Assembly: GCA_005887735.1 (NCBI GenBank)
Contig: VBII01000044.1
Span: forward strand, 1 to 33,331
Direction of reading: 5' to 3'
Source: Chloroflexota bacterium
Lineage (GTDB): Bacteria; Chloroflexota; Dormibacteria; Dormibacterales; Dormibacteraceae
Length of the DNA stretch: 33,331 nt
Shown: one piece after another, positions 6,398 to 14,651 of the stretch
Layout: each line of letters starts with the position of its first letter
Position numbering within the stretch: the stretch's first letter is position 1
The notes under the pieces: generated by a model
What the model saw: the letters and a program-made list of their open reading frames with translations, nothing else
Database searches by the model: none
Told to the model about the DNA's origin: nothing
Made by a program: the position numbers and the translations under genes

Positions 6398-9300
6398 AGC
6401 GAAGCTTGATCGGCCTGTGGAGCGAGGCCGGATTGTGTCGTGAGGAGAGCTGTGATCTCGATTGCCTCGACCGGACGGCCAATGAGGAATCCCTGCGCGG
6501 CGTCGCATCCGGCCTCGACCAACACCGCCTCCGCCATCCGGTCCTGCAGGCCTTCCGCGACGACACGCAGGCCGAGGTTGTGGCCTAGGCCGACCGCCGA
6601 TCGCACGATCGCGCCCGAGTCGGGGTCGGTGGCCAACGCGGAGACGAAGGAGCGATCGATCTTGATCTCGTTGACGGGCAGCCGCATCAGATAAAGGAGC
6701 GAGGAGTACCCGGTGCCGAAGTCGTCGAGCGCGAGGCGCACGCCGATCTCGTGCAGCCGGTGCAGGGCCTTCGCAGCCGCGGCCGCCATCGCGACTCCCT
6801 CGGTGATCTCCAGCGTCAGGCGGTTCGGCTCGACTTTGAAGTTGCCGAGAGCGCGAGCGACCATCTCCTCGAGCGAGTGATCCTCGATGTTGCGCGGCGA
6901 TACATTCAGGGACACCGATACATCGAGCCCATCGTTCAGCCACTTGCACAGCTGCTCCAGCGCCGAGTCGATGACCCACGCCGTGAGCGGATGGATGATT
7001 CCTGTTTCCTCGGCCATCGGGATGAAGCGGTCCGGCGGCATCAAGCCTTCGCGCGGATGGTTCCAGCGGACGAGCGCTTCCACGGTGTGCACGGCGCCCG
7101 TCGCGAGCGTGACCTGCGGCTGATAGTGGAGAACCAGCTCGCCCTGCGGAATGGATCGCCGCAGCTCGCCCGCGAGCCCGGAACGGCGCAGCGTCTGGGC
7201 CTCCTGCTCCGGCTGGTACATCGCGTAACCGCCACCTGAACGTTTGGCGACGTACATCGCCACGTCCGCTCGCCGCAGCAGAGTTCCTGGATCGTCGCCG
7301 TGCACCGGGTACATCGCAATCCCGATCGACGCGCCGGTCTCAACCATCTGGTCGGCGATCGCGAACGGACCTTCCAGCGAGGCGAGGATCTTGCGCGCGG
7401 AGGCGACGACGTCTTCGGGATGCTTGGCGTCGGTCGTGAGCACAGCGAACTCGTCCCCGCCGAGCCTGGCGATGGTGTCGGTCGCACGCAGCACGCCGCG
7501 CAGGCGAGCCGTGACTTCCTGGAGCAGGCTGTCGCCGCGGTCATGTCCGAGCGCGTCGTTGATGTCTTTGAACCGGTCGAGGTCGAGCAACAGCACGCCG
7601 AACATCTTCTGGTTGCGCCGCGCCGCAAGAAGCGCCTGGCGCAGCCGGTCACCGAACAGGCTTCGGTTGGGCAACCCCGTCAGCGCGTCGTGAAGCGCCT
7701 GGTACTCGAGCGCGTCCGTGTGCGCCTTGCGTTCCGAGATGTCGCGCAACGTGGCGATGAACAGGTGACGCAAGCCCACCTGCATGGAGCTGACGACGAA
7801 CTCGAGGGGAAACAGGCTGCCGTTCTTTCGCTTGCCCATCGTCTCGTGGGCGCCGCTCACCGGGATGTCGAGGTTCAGCCGCCGCTGGAGGTAGTTGTCA
7901 AACGCGGCGCGATGAGTGGTCGCGATGAGGACGTCGGATTGCTGGTTGATCAATTCCTCTTCCGAATAGCCGAACAGCTTCGTGACGGCGGGGTTGGCCG
8001 ACTCGATGATCCCGGCCGGGTCGATGGTGGCAAGGCCGTCGGAAACGTTGTCGAGGACCGAGCGCATGCGCTTCTCGCTGTCCTGCAGAGCGACTTCAGC
8101 GCGCTTGCGCTCGACAAACTCTCCGATCTGGGAGCCGACGTCGTTCATGACAGCGATGAGCCCGTCGTCGAGACCTCGCGCTGCCCAGGTGTGCAGCGAG
8201 ATCATGCCGACCACGCGACGGCCGCTGCGGACGGGAAAACCGACGATCCCATGAAGTCCGACCGCAAGCGCCGCGCCAGACCGGACGGATGTGTCGCCCG
8301 CCAGGTCCGGCATCGCGACTGGCGCGCCGGCTTCCCAAACGCGGCCGGCCAAACCCTCGCCGCGCCGATAGGCCACCTGCGATGCGGTTGCTTCATACGC
8401 GGTGGTGTCACGGCCAGGCCGCTTCCAGGAGCCGACGAAATGCATTGCCTCGCGGTTGAAGTCGACCTCCCAGTACTCCGCAAGCTCCCAATCGAGGGTC
8501 CGGCACAGGCCTTCGAGGACCCCGGGCGCGGCCTTGTCCCAGCCCGGAGACGTGACGAGCGCCTGCGTGACGGCGAACCGCGCCGCCTGGAGGACCTCCG
8601 CGCGCTTGCGATCGCGGATGTCGACCGCGACCGTCTGGAAATACATCGGCTTGCCGGCCGTGCTTCGGACCAGGCGCATCGTGAGGTCGACCCACACGTG
8701 CTCGCCGTTCTTGCGCGTGTAGCGCTTCTCGATGCGGCGACCTTCCTCGTCGCCCGCGAGCATCGCGTGCATCGCGTCCTGCAGCGCCGCGACGTCGTCG
8801 GGATGGGTGATATCCAGAAGTGAGAGCGTGCGAAGCTCAGCCTCGCTGTAGCCGACGAGCTCACAGAAGGCAGGGTTCACCGTAGTGATGTGGCCGTCGA
8901 GGCTCGTGAAGGCCATGCCTGCCTGCGCCTGCTCGAAGAGGATCCGGAAGCGGGTCTCGGTGTCGCGCTCGCCCGCTTCGGCGCGCCGTCGCTCACTGAT
9001 GTCGCTGACGAGGGTCAGCAGCTGGTTGCGCTTGGTTGTCACGCGATGGATGGCGACCTCGACCTCGACCCGTCCCCCAGATTTGGTGATGATGCCCGAG
9101 GTGTATCTCGCAGGTGCATCGCCGCCCGCCAGCCGTTTCGTGAGGTTGGTGGAAAGCCGTTCACGATCCTCAGGGGGCGCCAGGTCGATCATCGTCGGCA
9201 TCGCAGCCAATTGCTCGCGCGTGTAACCGGTGAGGTTCACATAGGCGTCGTTGCCGGCGACGAACCTGCCGTTCTCTGTGATCACCAGGCCTTCGCCCAG

Positions 9301-9930
9301 GTCACTGAGCGTCGCGAGCAGCGAACTCTGCCGCTCGACCTGCAGGCCGAGGTCGCGTTCGACCGCGCGGCTGGTCAGCATCGCAAGGATGCCGAGGCCG
9401 AGCAACACCAGAGTCCAGATCAGGACGGTGCTCAGCGAGACCATGAGCTGGCTGACGGCGTAGACCCACAGCACACCCAGGCCGAGGATGGCGATGGCGA
9501 AGACGTAGCCGAACTGGCGTGTGTGCAGGCCCACTTCGAAGTGGAGAAACACCGTGGCAAAGCTCACCGCCGCCAGGGGAGGCAGGTCGTCGCCCAGCCA
9601 TCGCCCGGCCGTCCCCATCACGAGGACGGTGAGGACGGTCGCGATCGCCATCACGGGCAGCTGGATGAGCAGGCTCGAGCCGCGTGGCGAGAGCTTTGCC
9701 CACACCGCGACGACGGCAAAGACCACGCCTATGCCGATCAGGATCGCCTCTTCGCGCAGAACGGCAGCCGGCGGACGGGCTTCCCAGATCCGGTAGGCGA
9801 CGGCGCCGATGATCGCCGCGACGGCGGCTCCGTTGACCAGGGGCAAGGTCCACGGCCGGGTCGGCCGCGGAAGCCCGATCGCGGCCCACGCCGCCCCGAA
9901 CAGAGGATCGGCGGCGGGCGCCGGGGACAT
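6394..9930 (-). CDS. Membrane PAS/GAF sensor with GGDEF and EAL domains (c-di-GMP turnover)
   Basis: About 1180 residues. A hydrophobic N-terminal sensor region of some six to eight helices (about 30-190) is followed by two PAS domains (about 205-325 and 335-450), a GAF domain (about 455-615), a third PAS (about 625-745), a GGDEF domain (about 755-920) and an EAL domain (about 930-1170). Both catalytic signatures look intact: GGDEF preceded at five residues by an RATD inhibitory site, and EALVRW plus DDFGTGYSS. It may therefore make and degrade cyclic di-GMP according to a membrane or small-molecule signal. The ATG at 9930 has an AGAGAG purine stretch six bases upstream and is preferred over the TTG at 9948. 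Its stop overlaps the next gene, an RmlD-like reductase, linking c-di-GMP signalling with polysaccharide genes. Confidence 0.93.
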   Translation of the reverse strand: MSPAPAADPLFGAAWAAIGLPRPTRPWTLPLVNGAAVAAIIGAVAYRIWEARPPAAVLREEAILIGIGVVFAVVAVWAKLSPRGSSLLIQLPVMAIATVLTVLVMGTAGRWLGDDLPPLAAVSFATVFLHFEVGLHTRQFGYVFAIAILGLGVLWVYAVSQLMVSLSTVLIWTLVLLGLGILAMLTSRAVERDLGLQVERQSSLLATLSDLGEGLVITENGRFVAGNDAYVNLTGYTREQLAAMPTMIDLAPPEDRERLSTNLTKRLAGGDAPARYTSGIITKSGGRVEVEVAIHRVTTKRNQLLTLVSDISERRRAEAGERDTETRFRILFEQAQAGMAFTSLDGHITTVNPAFCELVGYSEAELRTLSLLDITHPDDVAALQDAMHAMLAGDEEGRRIEKRYTRKNGEHVWVDLTMRLVRSTAGKPMYFQTVAVDIRDRKRAEVLQAARFAVTQALVTSPGWDKAAPGVLEGLCRTLDWELAEYWEVDFNREAMHFVGSWKRPGRDTTAYEATASQVAYRRGEGLAGRVWEAGAPVAMPDLAGDTSVRSGAALAVGLHGIVGFPVRSGRRVVGMISLHTWAARGLDDGLIAVMNDVGSQIGEFVERKRAEVALQDSEKRMRSVLDNVSDGLATIDPAGIIESANPAVTKLFGYSEEELINQQSDVLIATTHRAAFDNYLQRRLNLDIPVSGAHETMGKRKNGSLFPLEFVVSSMQVGLRHLFIATLRDISERKAHTDALEYQALHDALTGLPNRSLFGDRLRQALLAARRNQKMFGVLLLDLDRFKDINDALGHDRGDSLLQEVTARLRGVLRATDTIARLGGDEFAVLTTDAKHPEDVVASARKILASLEGPFAIADQMVETGASIGIAMYPVHGDDPGTLLRRADVAMYVAKRSGGGYAMYQPEQEAQTLRRSGLAGELRRSIPQGELVLHYQPQVTLATGAVHTVEALVRWNHPREGLMPPDRFIPMAEETGIIHPLTAWVIDSALEQLCKWLNDGLDVSVSLNVSPRNIEDHSLEEMVARALGNFKVEPNRLTLEITEGVAMAAAAAKALHRLHEIGVRLALDDFGTGYSSLLYLMRLPVNEIKIDRSFVSALATDPDSGAIVRSAVGLGHNLGLRVVAEGLQDRMAEAVLVEAGCDAAQGFLIGRPVEAIEITALLTTQSGLAPQADQASL

Positions 9931-10000
9931 GCTCAGCTCTCTAGCCAACTCGCAGAAAGATAACGGTCGGACCCCAAATTTGAGTTCACGGGAGATTAGA

Positions 10001-10055
10001 GGGAGGCTTCACCTCCCCGCTTGCCGGCGAGGTCGGTGCCGAAGGCGCCGGGTGG
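10001..10055. repeat. REP-like palindromic element, second copy
   Basis: GGGAGG/CCTCCC with loop CTTCA (10001-10017) is followed by a GC-rich imperfect palindrome containing CCGAAGGCGCCGG and closing with GTGGGGAG. The order CCTCCCC, GAGGT, CGAAG(G)CGCCGG, GGGG matches the element at 5598-5640. It sits in the spacer between the small charged protein and the c-di-GMP gene; nothing else is seen in 9949-10095. Confidence 0.55.
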
Positions 10056-10095
10056 GGAGCCCGAAACCAACTTTTGACGAGGAGGCTGGAGCGGC

Positions 10096-10386
10096 TTACT
10101 TGCCGCTCTTGGTCTGGGGTCTCTGGGGCACCGTCCGCTTCAGGGGCGGCCGGCGGCCGGCGTGGAGCGGATTCACCTTCTCCCCGTCGCCGTCCTTGCG
10201 GCTGGCGCGGCCGGCGGTGGCATGGAGGGTCCGCAGCTTCGCCAGACGCTCCTTCTTGGCCGCCAGCGCGGTCTTCAGGGCGTCGGAAAGCTGGGTGTCG
10301 TTCATGGGCACGACCCGGAGCCGAGCTTCCAGCTCCAGGACCTCAACTTCGGCCCGGGTGAGTTCGAGATCGATCGTTTTAGACAC
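10096..10386 (-). CDS. Small charged hypothetical protein
   Basis: A protein of about 96 residues, not recognised. The first half is predicted helical and rich in Glu/Leu/Arg (TRAEVEVLELEARL, then LAAKKERLAKLR), compatible with a short coiled coil. The second half is basic and Pro-rich and ends in Lys-Ser-Gly-Lys. No membrane segment or cysteine is present. A GAGG sequence abuts an ATG at 10392 but lies a proper six bases ahead of the in-frame GTG at 10386, so GTG is chosen. It stands alone between a lipoprotein gene and the repeat at 10.0 kb. It might bind nucleic acid because of its basic tail, but this is a guess. Confidence 0.55.
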   Translation of the reverse strand: MSKTIDLELTRAEVEVLELEARLRVVPMNDTQLSDALKTALAAKKERLAKLRTLHATAGRASRKDGDGEKVNPLHAGRRPPLKRTVPQRPQTKSGK

Positions 10387-10456
10387 TGTCATCCTCTTCT
10401 ATACGGATCAAAGCTACTGAACCTGATAACTACCCCGCAAGTACCGAAGTTATGCC

Positions 10457-11461
10457 TTAGCCGACAACGCTGACCGCCGCGCTCGAGGAGCAATGCACTC
10501 CGGAGGCGCAGAGGTTGCCCTCCGTGATCTGCACCGTGAGTGTTCCAAAAGTCGCCGGGTAATTGGCCTGATAGGTGAGCACAACCATGACCAAACCTGG
10601 CTGGTAGGTCACAGCGAAGCCGGGCTGCGGACACGGCAATGGCGCCACGGACCCGCAGCTGTTCGAACCAACCCAACCGATGGGCGCCGCCGAGGGCTGA
10701 GGACCCGGCGTCCCCCCGGTATAGGCGAGCGTCACCTTGCAGCCTGCCCTTCCCGTGCAAGTGTTGCCCGCGAGAGATATGCGCTGGTACATCCAGAAGG
10801 TCGGCGAAATGGTGGCTCTGGCGCCCATGGCGTCGGTGACCTGGACGGTGAACTTGAGATAGCCCGACAGGCCGCCGAAGGTCCCGGAGAGCGACAGACC
10901 CGAGAGCGATGTCCCGGCCGGCAGCGGTCCCTGTGTCAGGTTGTAGCTGTACGGACCGACCCCGCCGCTCTGCTGCCCGAACCCACCACACACGCTCACG
11001 CATCCAAGCTCGACCCTGCAGTACTGGGCGCAGCCCGGGATCAGGCCGGCGGACAGCGGCGCGGCGACGCCGATCACTGCCGGCAGGCTCGCCGTGCTGC
11101 TGCCCGCGTCGGCGACCTGAATCGTGAATGAGAACGATCCGGCACCGGTCGGGTTGCCCGAGACGGAGCCGTCGGGCCCGAGCATCAATCCCGGCGGGAG
11201 CGCCCCGGTGCTGACAGTCCAGGCGTAGGGCGCCACGCCGCCAGTCGCGGCAAGGGCGACCGTCGCGTAAGCGACTCCGACCTCGCCGCCGTGGAACGGC
11301 GTGCTGGAGGCTTGCAAGGGCGCGGTCGGGGTCGGCGACGGCGAGGGGGTCGGGGAGGAGAGGTTAGCCACGGTCTTGGGGGGAGGCGCGCAGGCGAACA
11401 CAATGACGAAAGCAGCCGCCATCGCAGCTGCCCACCTTCCTCTCTTGGCTTCAGAACGCAC
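10457..11461 (-). CDS. Lipoprotein with PT-rich linker and Ig-like (putative Ig) repeats
   Basis: A 334-residue exported protein. A basic N-terminus and hydrophobic core end in a lipobox, VFAC, with the acylated Cys at 24. A Pro/Thr/Ser linker (about 35-55) follows, typical of proteins that cross a thick wall. Two Ig-like units of the putative-Ig type follow, marked by VGVAYATVALAATGGVAPYAW and GALPPGLML, and again by GPLPAGTSLSGLSLSG. The later part has closely spaced cysteine pairs (CAQYC, CVSVC, CTGRAGC, CASGVHC) that would suit disulfide bonds outside the cell. The start is GTG. No enzyme motif is seen; a surface adhesion or scaffold role is possible. It lies 33 bases downstream of dnaJ but is unlikely to be functionally linked. 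Confidence 0.8.
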   Translation of the reverse strand: MRSEAKRGRWAAAMAAAFVIVFACAPPPKTVANLSSPTPSPSPTPTAPLQASSTPFHGGEVGVAYATVALAATGGVAPYAWTVSTGALPPGLMLGPDGSVSGNPTGAGSFSFTIQVADAGSSTASLPAVIGVAAPLSAGLIPGCAQYCRVELGCVSVCGGFGQQSGGVGPYSYNLTQGPLPAGTSLSGLSLSGTFGGLSGYLKFTVQVTDAMGARATISPTFWMYQRISLAGNTCTGRAGCKVTLAYTGGTPGPQPSAAPIGWVGSNSCGSVAPLPCPQPGFAVTYQPGLVMVVLTYQANYPATFGTLTVQITEGNLCASGVHCSSSAAVSVVG

Positions 11462-11494
11462 GGAACGCGACGCGAATCTTAAGTCGCTACCGGG

Positions 11495-12613
11495 TCAATC
11501 GAGACTGATAGCGTCGCGCAGCTTGTCGAAAAAGCCCCGGGCGACCTTCTCCGGCTTGCCGGTCAGCCCCCCCACCTTTCGCAGAAGCGCCTTCTGCTCG
11601 GGGTTCAGGTCCTTGGGGATGACGACCTGCACCACCACGTACTGGTCGCCGCGCCGGCCGCCGCGCACGTCGGGCATGCCCCGGCCCTGGAGGCGGAACG
11701 ACTGCCCGTTTTGAGTGCCCGGGGGGATCGCGATCTCCACCGCGCCTTGCAGCGTGGGGATCTCGATCCGGTCCCCGAGCGCGGCCTGGACCATGTTGAC
11801 GCGGAGCTCGAAGACGATGTCCTGCTCGTGACGCGCCAGCTCCGGGTGCGCCTTCACGCGCAGCACCACATAGAGGTCGCCCGGCGGGCCGCCGCGCAGT
11901 CCGGCTTCCCCTTCGCCGCTGATCCGGATCTGCGAGCCGGTGTCCACGCCGGCCGGGATCTTCACCGCTAGCCGCGCCGCCTTCTGGACCCGCCCCTGGC
12001 CCCGGCACTGGTGGCACGGGTCCCGCAGGATGCGACCGGCGCCGCCGCACGTCGGGCACGTCGCGGTCGTGATCACCTGCCCGAAGAACGATTGGGCGGC
12101 GCGGCGGATCTGGCCCGAGCCGCCGCACCCTGGACAGTTGTCCTGCCCGGTTCCAGGCTCGGCCCCGCTGCCCGTGCACCGCTCGCACGTCGCGAGTCGC
12201 GAGACCTCGACCTGCTTCTCGACCCCCGTGAACGACTCTTCGAACGTGATCGTCATGTCGAAGCGAAGGTCGTCGCCTCGGTTGGAGCGCTCGCGGCGCG
12301 CACGGCCCCCGAATCCGCCGCCGAAAAATGTGTCGAAGATGTCCGCGAAGGGCATGTCCGAGAAATCGACGGCGGGTCCCCCCGCTCCCACCGCTGCGTG
12401 CCCGAACATGTCATAGCTGCGGCGGCGGTCAGGATCTGACAGGACCCCATAGGCCTCGCTTGCTTCCTTGAATCGAGCATGAGCCACCGCGTCGTCCGGG
12501 TTGCGGTCGGGATGCGAGTCCATCGCGATCTTGCGAAATGCCCGCTTCAGCTCGTCCGGCGAAGCCTGCCTGCCGACGCCGAGCACCTCGTAGTAGTCGC
12601 GCTTGACCGCCAC
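11495..12613 (-). CDS. dnaJ: Chaperone DnaJ (type I Hsp40)
   Basis: A 372-residue co-chaperone that stimulates DnaK ATPase and delivers clients. The J domain has HPD at 34-36; a Gly/Phe segment runs about 92-103 (DTFFGGGFGG). The zinc-binding region (143-209) shows all four CxxCxGxG repeats: CERCTGSG, CPGCGGSG, CPTCGGAG and CHQCRGQG. Two C-terminal substrate-binding domains follow. The length is normal. The start is GTG, nine bases after the grpE stop and inside a CAGGCGCCTG palindrome, without a clear Shine-Dalgarno, so translation is probably coupled to grpE. It is the last gene of the HrcA-controlled cluster. Confidence 0.97.
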   Translation of the reverse strand: MAVKRDYYEVLGVGRQASPDELKRAFRKIAMDSHPDRNPDDAVAHARFKEASEAYGVLSDPDRRRSYDMFGHAAVGAGGPAVDFSDMPFADIFDTFFGGGFGGRARRERSNRGDDLRFDMTITFEESFTGVEKQVEVSRLATCERCTGSGAEPGTGQDNCPGCGGSGQIRRAAQSFFGQVITTATCPTCGGAGRILRDPCHQCRGQGRVQKAARLAVKIPAGVDTGSQIRISGEGEAGLRGGPPGDLYVVLRVKAHPELARHEQDIVFELRVNMVQAALGDRIEIPTLQGAVEIAIPPGTQNGQSFRLQGRGMPDVRGGRRGDQYVVVQVVIPKDLNPEQKALLRKVGGLTGKPEKVARGFFDKLRDAISLD

Positions 12614-12622
12614 AGGCGCCTG

Positions 12623-13171
12623 TTAGGCGGAGTCGCTGTCAGCAGGAAGCGCGGGCGGCCGGGCGACCTTGACGAGCGCCGGCCTCACCACACGATCGCG
12701 GACGCGGTAGCCGCGACGGAGCTCGGAGACAACCGTGTCTTCGGGATGCTCCGTGGACTCCTCATGCCCCACTGCCTCGTGAACCTTGGGGTCGAAGCGC
12801 TCGCCGACCGAGTCGATCGGCTGCAGACCATGGGCGCCCAGCGCCTCCTCGAGCTTGCGGACGCTGAGCTCCAGGCCTTTGACCCACGACTCATCGATGC
12901 CCTCGGGCTTGTGTTCGAGGACGTTCCTGAGGTCGTCGAGGACCGGCAGCAGGCGCCCGATCAGGTCGGCCGATGCATGCTGCATGGTCTCCAGCTGCTC
13001 CTGGCGCATGCGCTTTTTGTAGTTGTCGAAGTCGGCAGCAAGGCGAAGGTGGCGGTCACGGGCCTCAGCGTGCGCCGCCTCGAGCTCCGCGACCTTGCCT
13101 TCGAGCGGGGCTGTGGCCGGCTCGGGCTGGTCGTCGTGACGCGGGTCGTGCGGATGCTTGCGAGTCGTCAT
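12623..13171 (-). CDS. grpE: Nucleotide exchange factor GrpE
   Basis: A 182-residue GrpE. A charged disordered N-terminus precedes the long coiled-coil (EGKVAELEAAHAEARDRHLRLAADFDNYKKR, here quoted only as EAHAEARDRHLRLAADF-type heptads at about 25-55), the FDNYKKRMRQE signature, and the C-terminal beta domain with FDPKVHEAVG. It releases ADP from DnaK. It lies 31 bases downstream of hrcA and 9 upstream of dnaJ. In most operons of this type dnaK sits between grpE and dnaJ; here it does not. Confidence 0.96.
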   Translation of the reverse strand: MTTRKHPHDPRHDDQPEPATAPLEGKVAELEAAHAEARDRHLRLAADFDNYKKRMRQEQLETMQHASADLIGRLLPVLDDLRNVLEHKPEGIDESWVKGLELSVRKLEEALGAHGLQPIDSVGERFDPKVHEAVGHEESTEHPEDTVVSELRRGYRVRDRVVRPALVKVARPPALPADSDSA

Positions 13172-13202
13172 CGATATGTAGATACCGCGCGAGCCGTCGA
13201 GC

Positions 13203-14219
13203 TCAAACTCCGACTTCCGCCATGCGGTCGCTGGCGCCTCGAGCCACCGCCTGCAGCCGGGCGACCGTCTGGCTGTAGGCCATGCGGGTCGGGCCGATCA
13301 CGCCCAGCACCCCTTTCAATCGTTCCGAAGGACCGTACGTCGTCAGCACGACCGCGCATCCCTGGAGCTGGCTCGTCATGTTTTCCGACCCGATCACGAT
13401 CTGCAGGTCCGATTCGCCTATCAGCTGGCGCAGCAGGATGGTCAGGTAACGCGTCTCCTCCAGCACCTCGAGCACCTGCGTCACGCGCGAGGATTCCGCG
13501 AACTCCGGGTGGCGCAAGAGATTGCGCACGCCGTCATGGACGACCAGGCTTTCGGATCCCTTTTCGTAGATGTCCAGGACGGCGATCACGCGCCCCAGCA
13601 GCTCCTTCTCCAGTCCGAGCGGCGCCGCGTCGTAGTGGCGGCGGGCCTCGTCGCTGGCCCGGCCACCCAGCGAGGCGTTGAGCCGGGCGGTCAGCCGGGT
13701 CAGCTGCGTCTGCGTGGCGGGCTCGGTCGTCGGGATCACCTGCTGGCGAAGCAAGTTGCCCTCGAGGAGCAGGATCAACAGAACCTCTTTTGGTTCCAGC
13801 GAGACCAGGTCGAGGTGCTTGATCCTGGCCATCGAGCCCTGGGGCGCGCTGGCGACGGATGCGTTCTGAGTCACGGCGGCGACCGTCATGGCCACGCGCT
13901 CGACCATCCCCTGAACGTCCGCGGGCGCAGTTCGCAGCTCGTCCGCGATGAAGCCCTTGATCCGGTCAGGGATCGGTTCGAGGTCCATGAGGAAATCGAC
14001 GAAGTAGCGGTAGCCGGAGTCGGTCGGCATGCGGCCGGCCGAGGTGTGGGGCTGGGTGAGATACCCGAGATCGGACAGCTCCGCGAGCTCGCTGCGGATC
14101 GTGGCCGATGACAGGTTTACGAAGTAGCGGCTCTGCAGCGCCTGCGAGCCGACCGGAACCGCATTCGTCGTGAACTCGTGCACGACCGCCCGCAAGATCG
14201 CCTGTTTTCTGTCTTCCAA
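13203..14219 (-). CDS. hrcA: Heat-inducible transcription repressor HrcA
   Basis: A 338-residue HrcA: an N-terminal winged helix (RKQAILRAVVHEF, SSATIRSELAELSDLGYL) that binds CIRCE, followed by the GAF-like and inserted dimerising domains. HTSAGRMPTDSGYR and the C-terminal VIGPTRMAYSQTVARL are family hallmarks. Start TTG at 14219 is chosen because it gives the normal HrcA N-terminus (EDRKQAIL) and no ATG/GTG is available in frame. It is the first gene of hrcA-grpE-dnaJ and is autoregulated through the CIRCE element seven bases upstream of the start. Confidence 0.96.
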   Translation of the reverse strand: MEDRKQAILRAVVHEFTTNAVPVGSQALQSRYFVNLSSATIRSELAELSDLGYLTQPHTSAGRMPTDSGYRYFVDFLMDLEPIPDRIKGFIADELRTAPADVQGMVERVAMTVAAVTQNASVASAPQGSMARIKHLDLVSLEPKEVLLILLLEGNLLRQQVIPTTEPATQTQLTRLTARLNASLGGRASDEARRHYDAAPLGLEKELLGRVIAVLDIYEKGSESLVVHDGVRNLLRHPEFAESSRVTQVLEVLEETRYLTILLRQLIGESDLQIVIGSENMTSQLQGCAVVLTTYGPSERLKGVLGVIGPTRMAYSQTVARLQAVARGASDRMAEVGV

Positions 14220-14226
14220 TTCGGTT

Positions 14227-14253
14227 TCAGCACTCTCCCGGGGAGAGTGCTAG
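14227..14253 (-). promoter_or_regulatory. CIRCE operator (HrcA-binding inverted repeat)
   Basis: A TCAGCACTC / GAGTGCTAG inverted repeat with exactly nine bases between the arms, matching the CIRCE consensus (TTAGCACTC-N9-GAGTGCTAA) except at the outermost positions. It lies seven bases before the hrcA start codon, so HrcA binding would block transcription and the element is carried in the 5' end of the mRNA. Confidence 0.95.
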
Positions 14254-14271
14254 ATCAGGTTACAGGAGACT

Positions 14272-14604
14272 CTAGCCGTCCGAACCGTCGTCCGAGCTGT
14301 GGGAAGCGGCCGGCGCGGTGGCCGGCAGCGGTGCGGTGCATTTGCCGTCCTTGCCGCCGTTGCTCTGGGCGATCCCGCTCACGTAACGTCCGCCCTTTTT
14401 CGAGTGCGCCGCCTGCGAGACGTAATAGCCGTGGTTGCAGGGATGGTCGGTCGTGGCCTGGTGGCTGGAGCTGGATATGGGCGAGCTCGATCGCGTGGCG
14501 ACGAGGCGGGCGGCGATCGCCGCGTCGACGAGCACGAGCAAAATCACGATTACGGCGAGCACCGTCATGGCCGGGGCGAGTCGCGGCCAACCTCGCTGCA
14601 ACAT
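14272..14604 (-). CDS. Small secreted or membrane-anchored hypothetical protein
   Basis: A 110-residue protein. A hydrophobic segment (about 13-33, AMTVLAVIVILLVLVDAAIAA) serves as an uncleaved anchor or signal peptide. It is followed by a Ser/Thr-rich stretch and a compact core with two cysteines (HPCNHGYYVSQAAH ... GKDGKC) and a Ser/Asp-rich tail. The basic, Gly-rich core GGRYVSGIAQSNGG looks conserved in style, but no family name can be given. It lies between hemW and the CIRCE-hrcA region on the same strand; its 3' end probably contains the -35 region of the hrcA promoter. Confidence 0.65.
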   Translation of the reverse strand: MLQRGWPRLAPAMTVLAVIVILLVLVDAAIAARLVATRSSSPISSSSHQATTDHPCNHGYYVSQAAHSKKGGRYVSGIAQSNGGKDGKCTAPLPATAPAASHSSDDGSDG

Positions 14605-14651
14605 GCCTGTGACTCATCAACGCCCGCGAATCGCGGAGCGGTCGCGCCCGA

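Noticed and set aside
6397-6979. N-terminal extension of the reductase frame upstream of 6397
   Set aside because: This part lies inside the EAL domain in another frame and has no homology.
8890-9963. Plus-strand open frames opposite the c-di-GMP gene
   Set aside because: They are antisense to well-supported PAS and membrane regions and show no domain.
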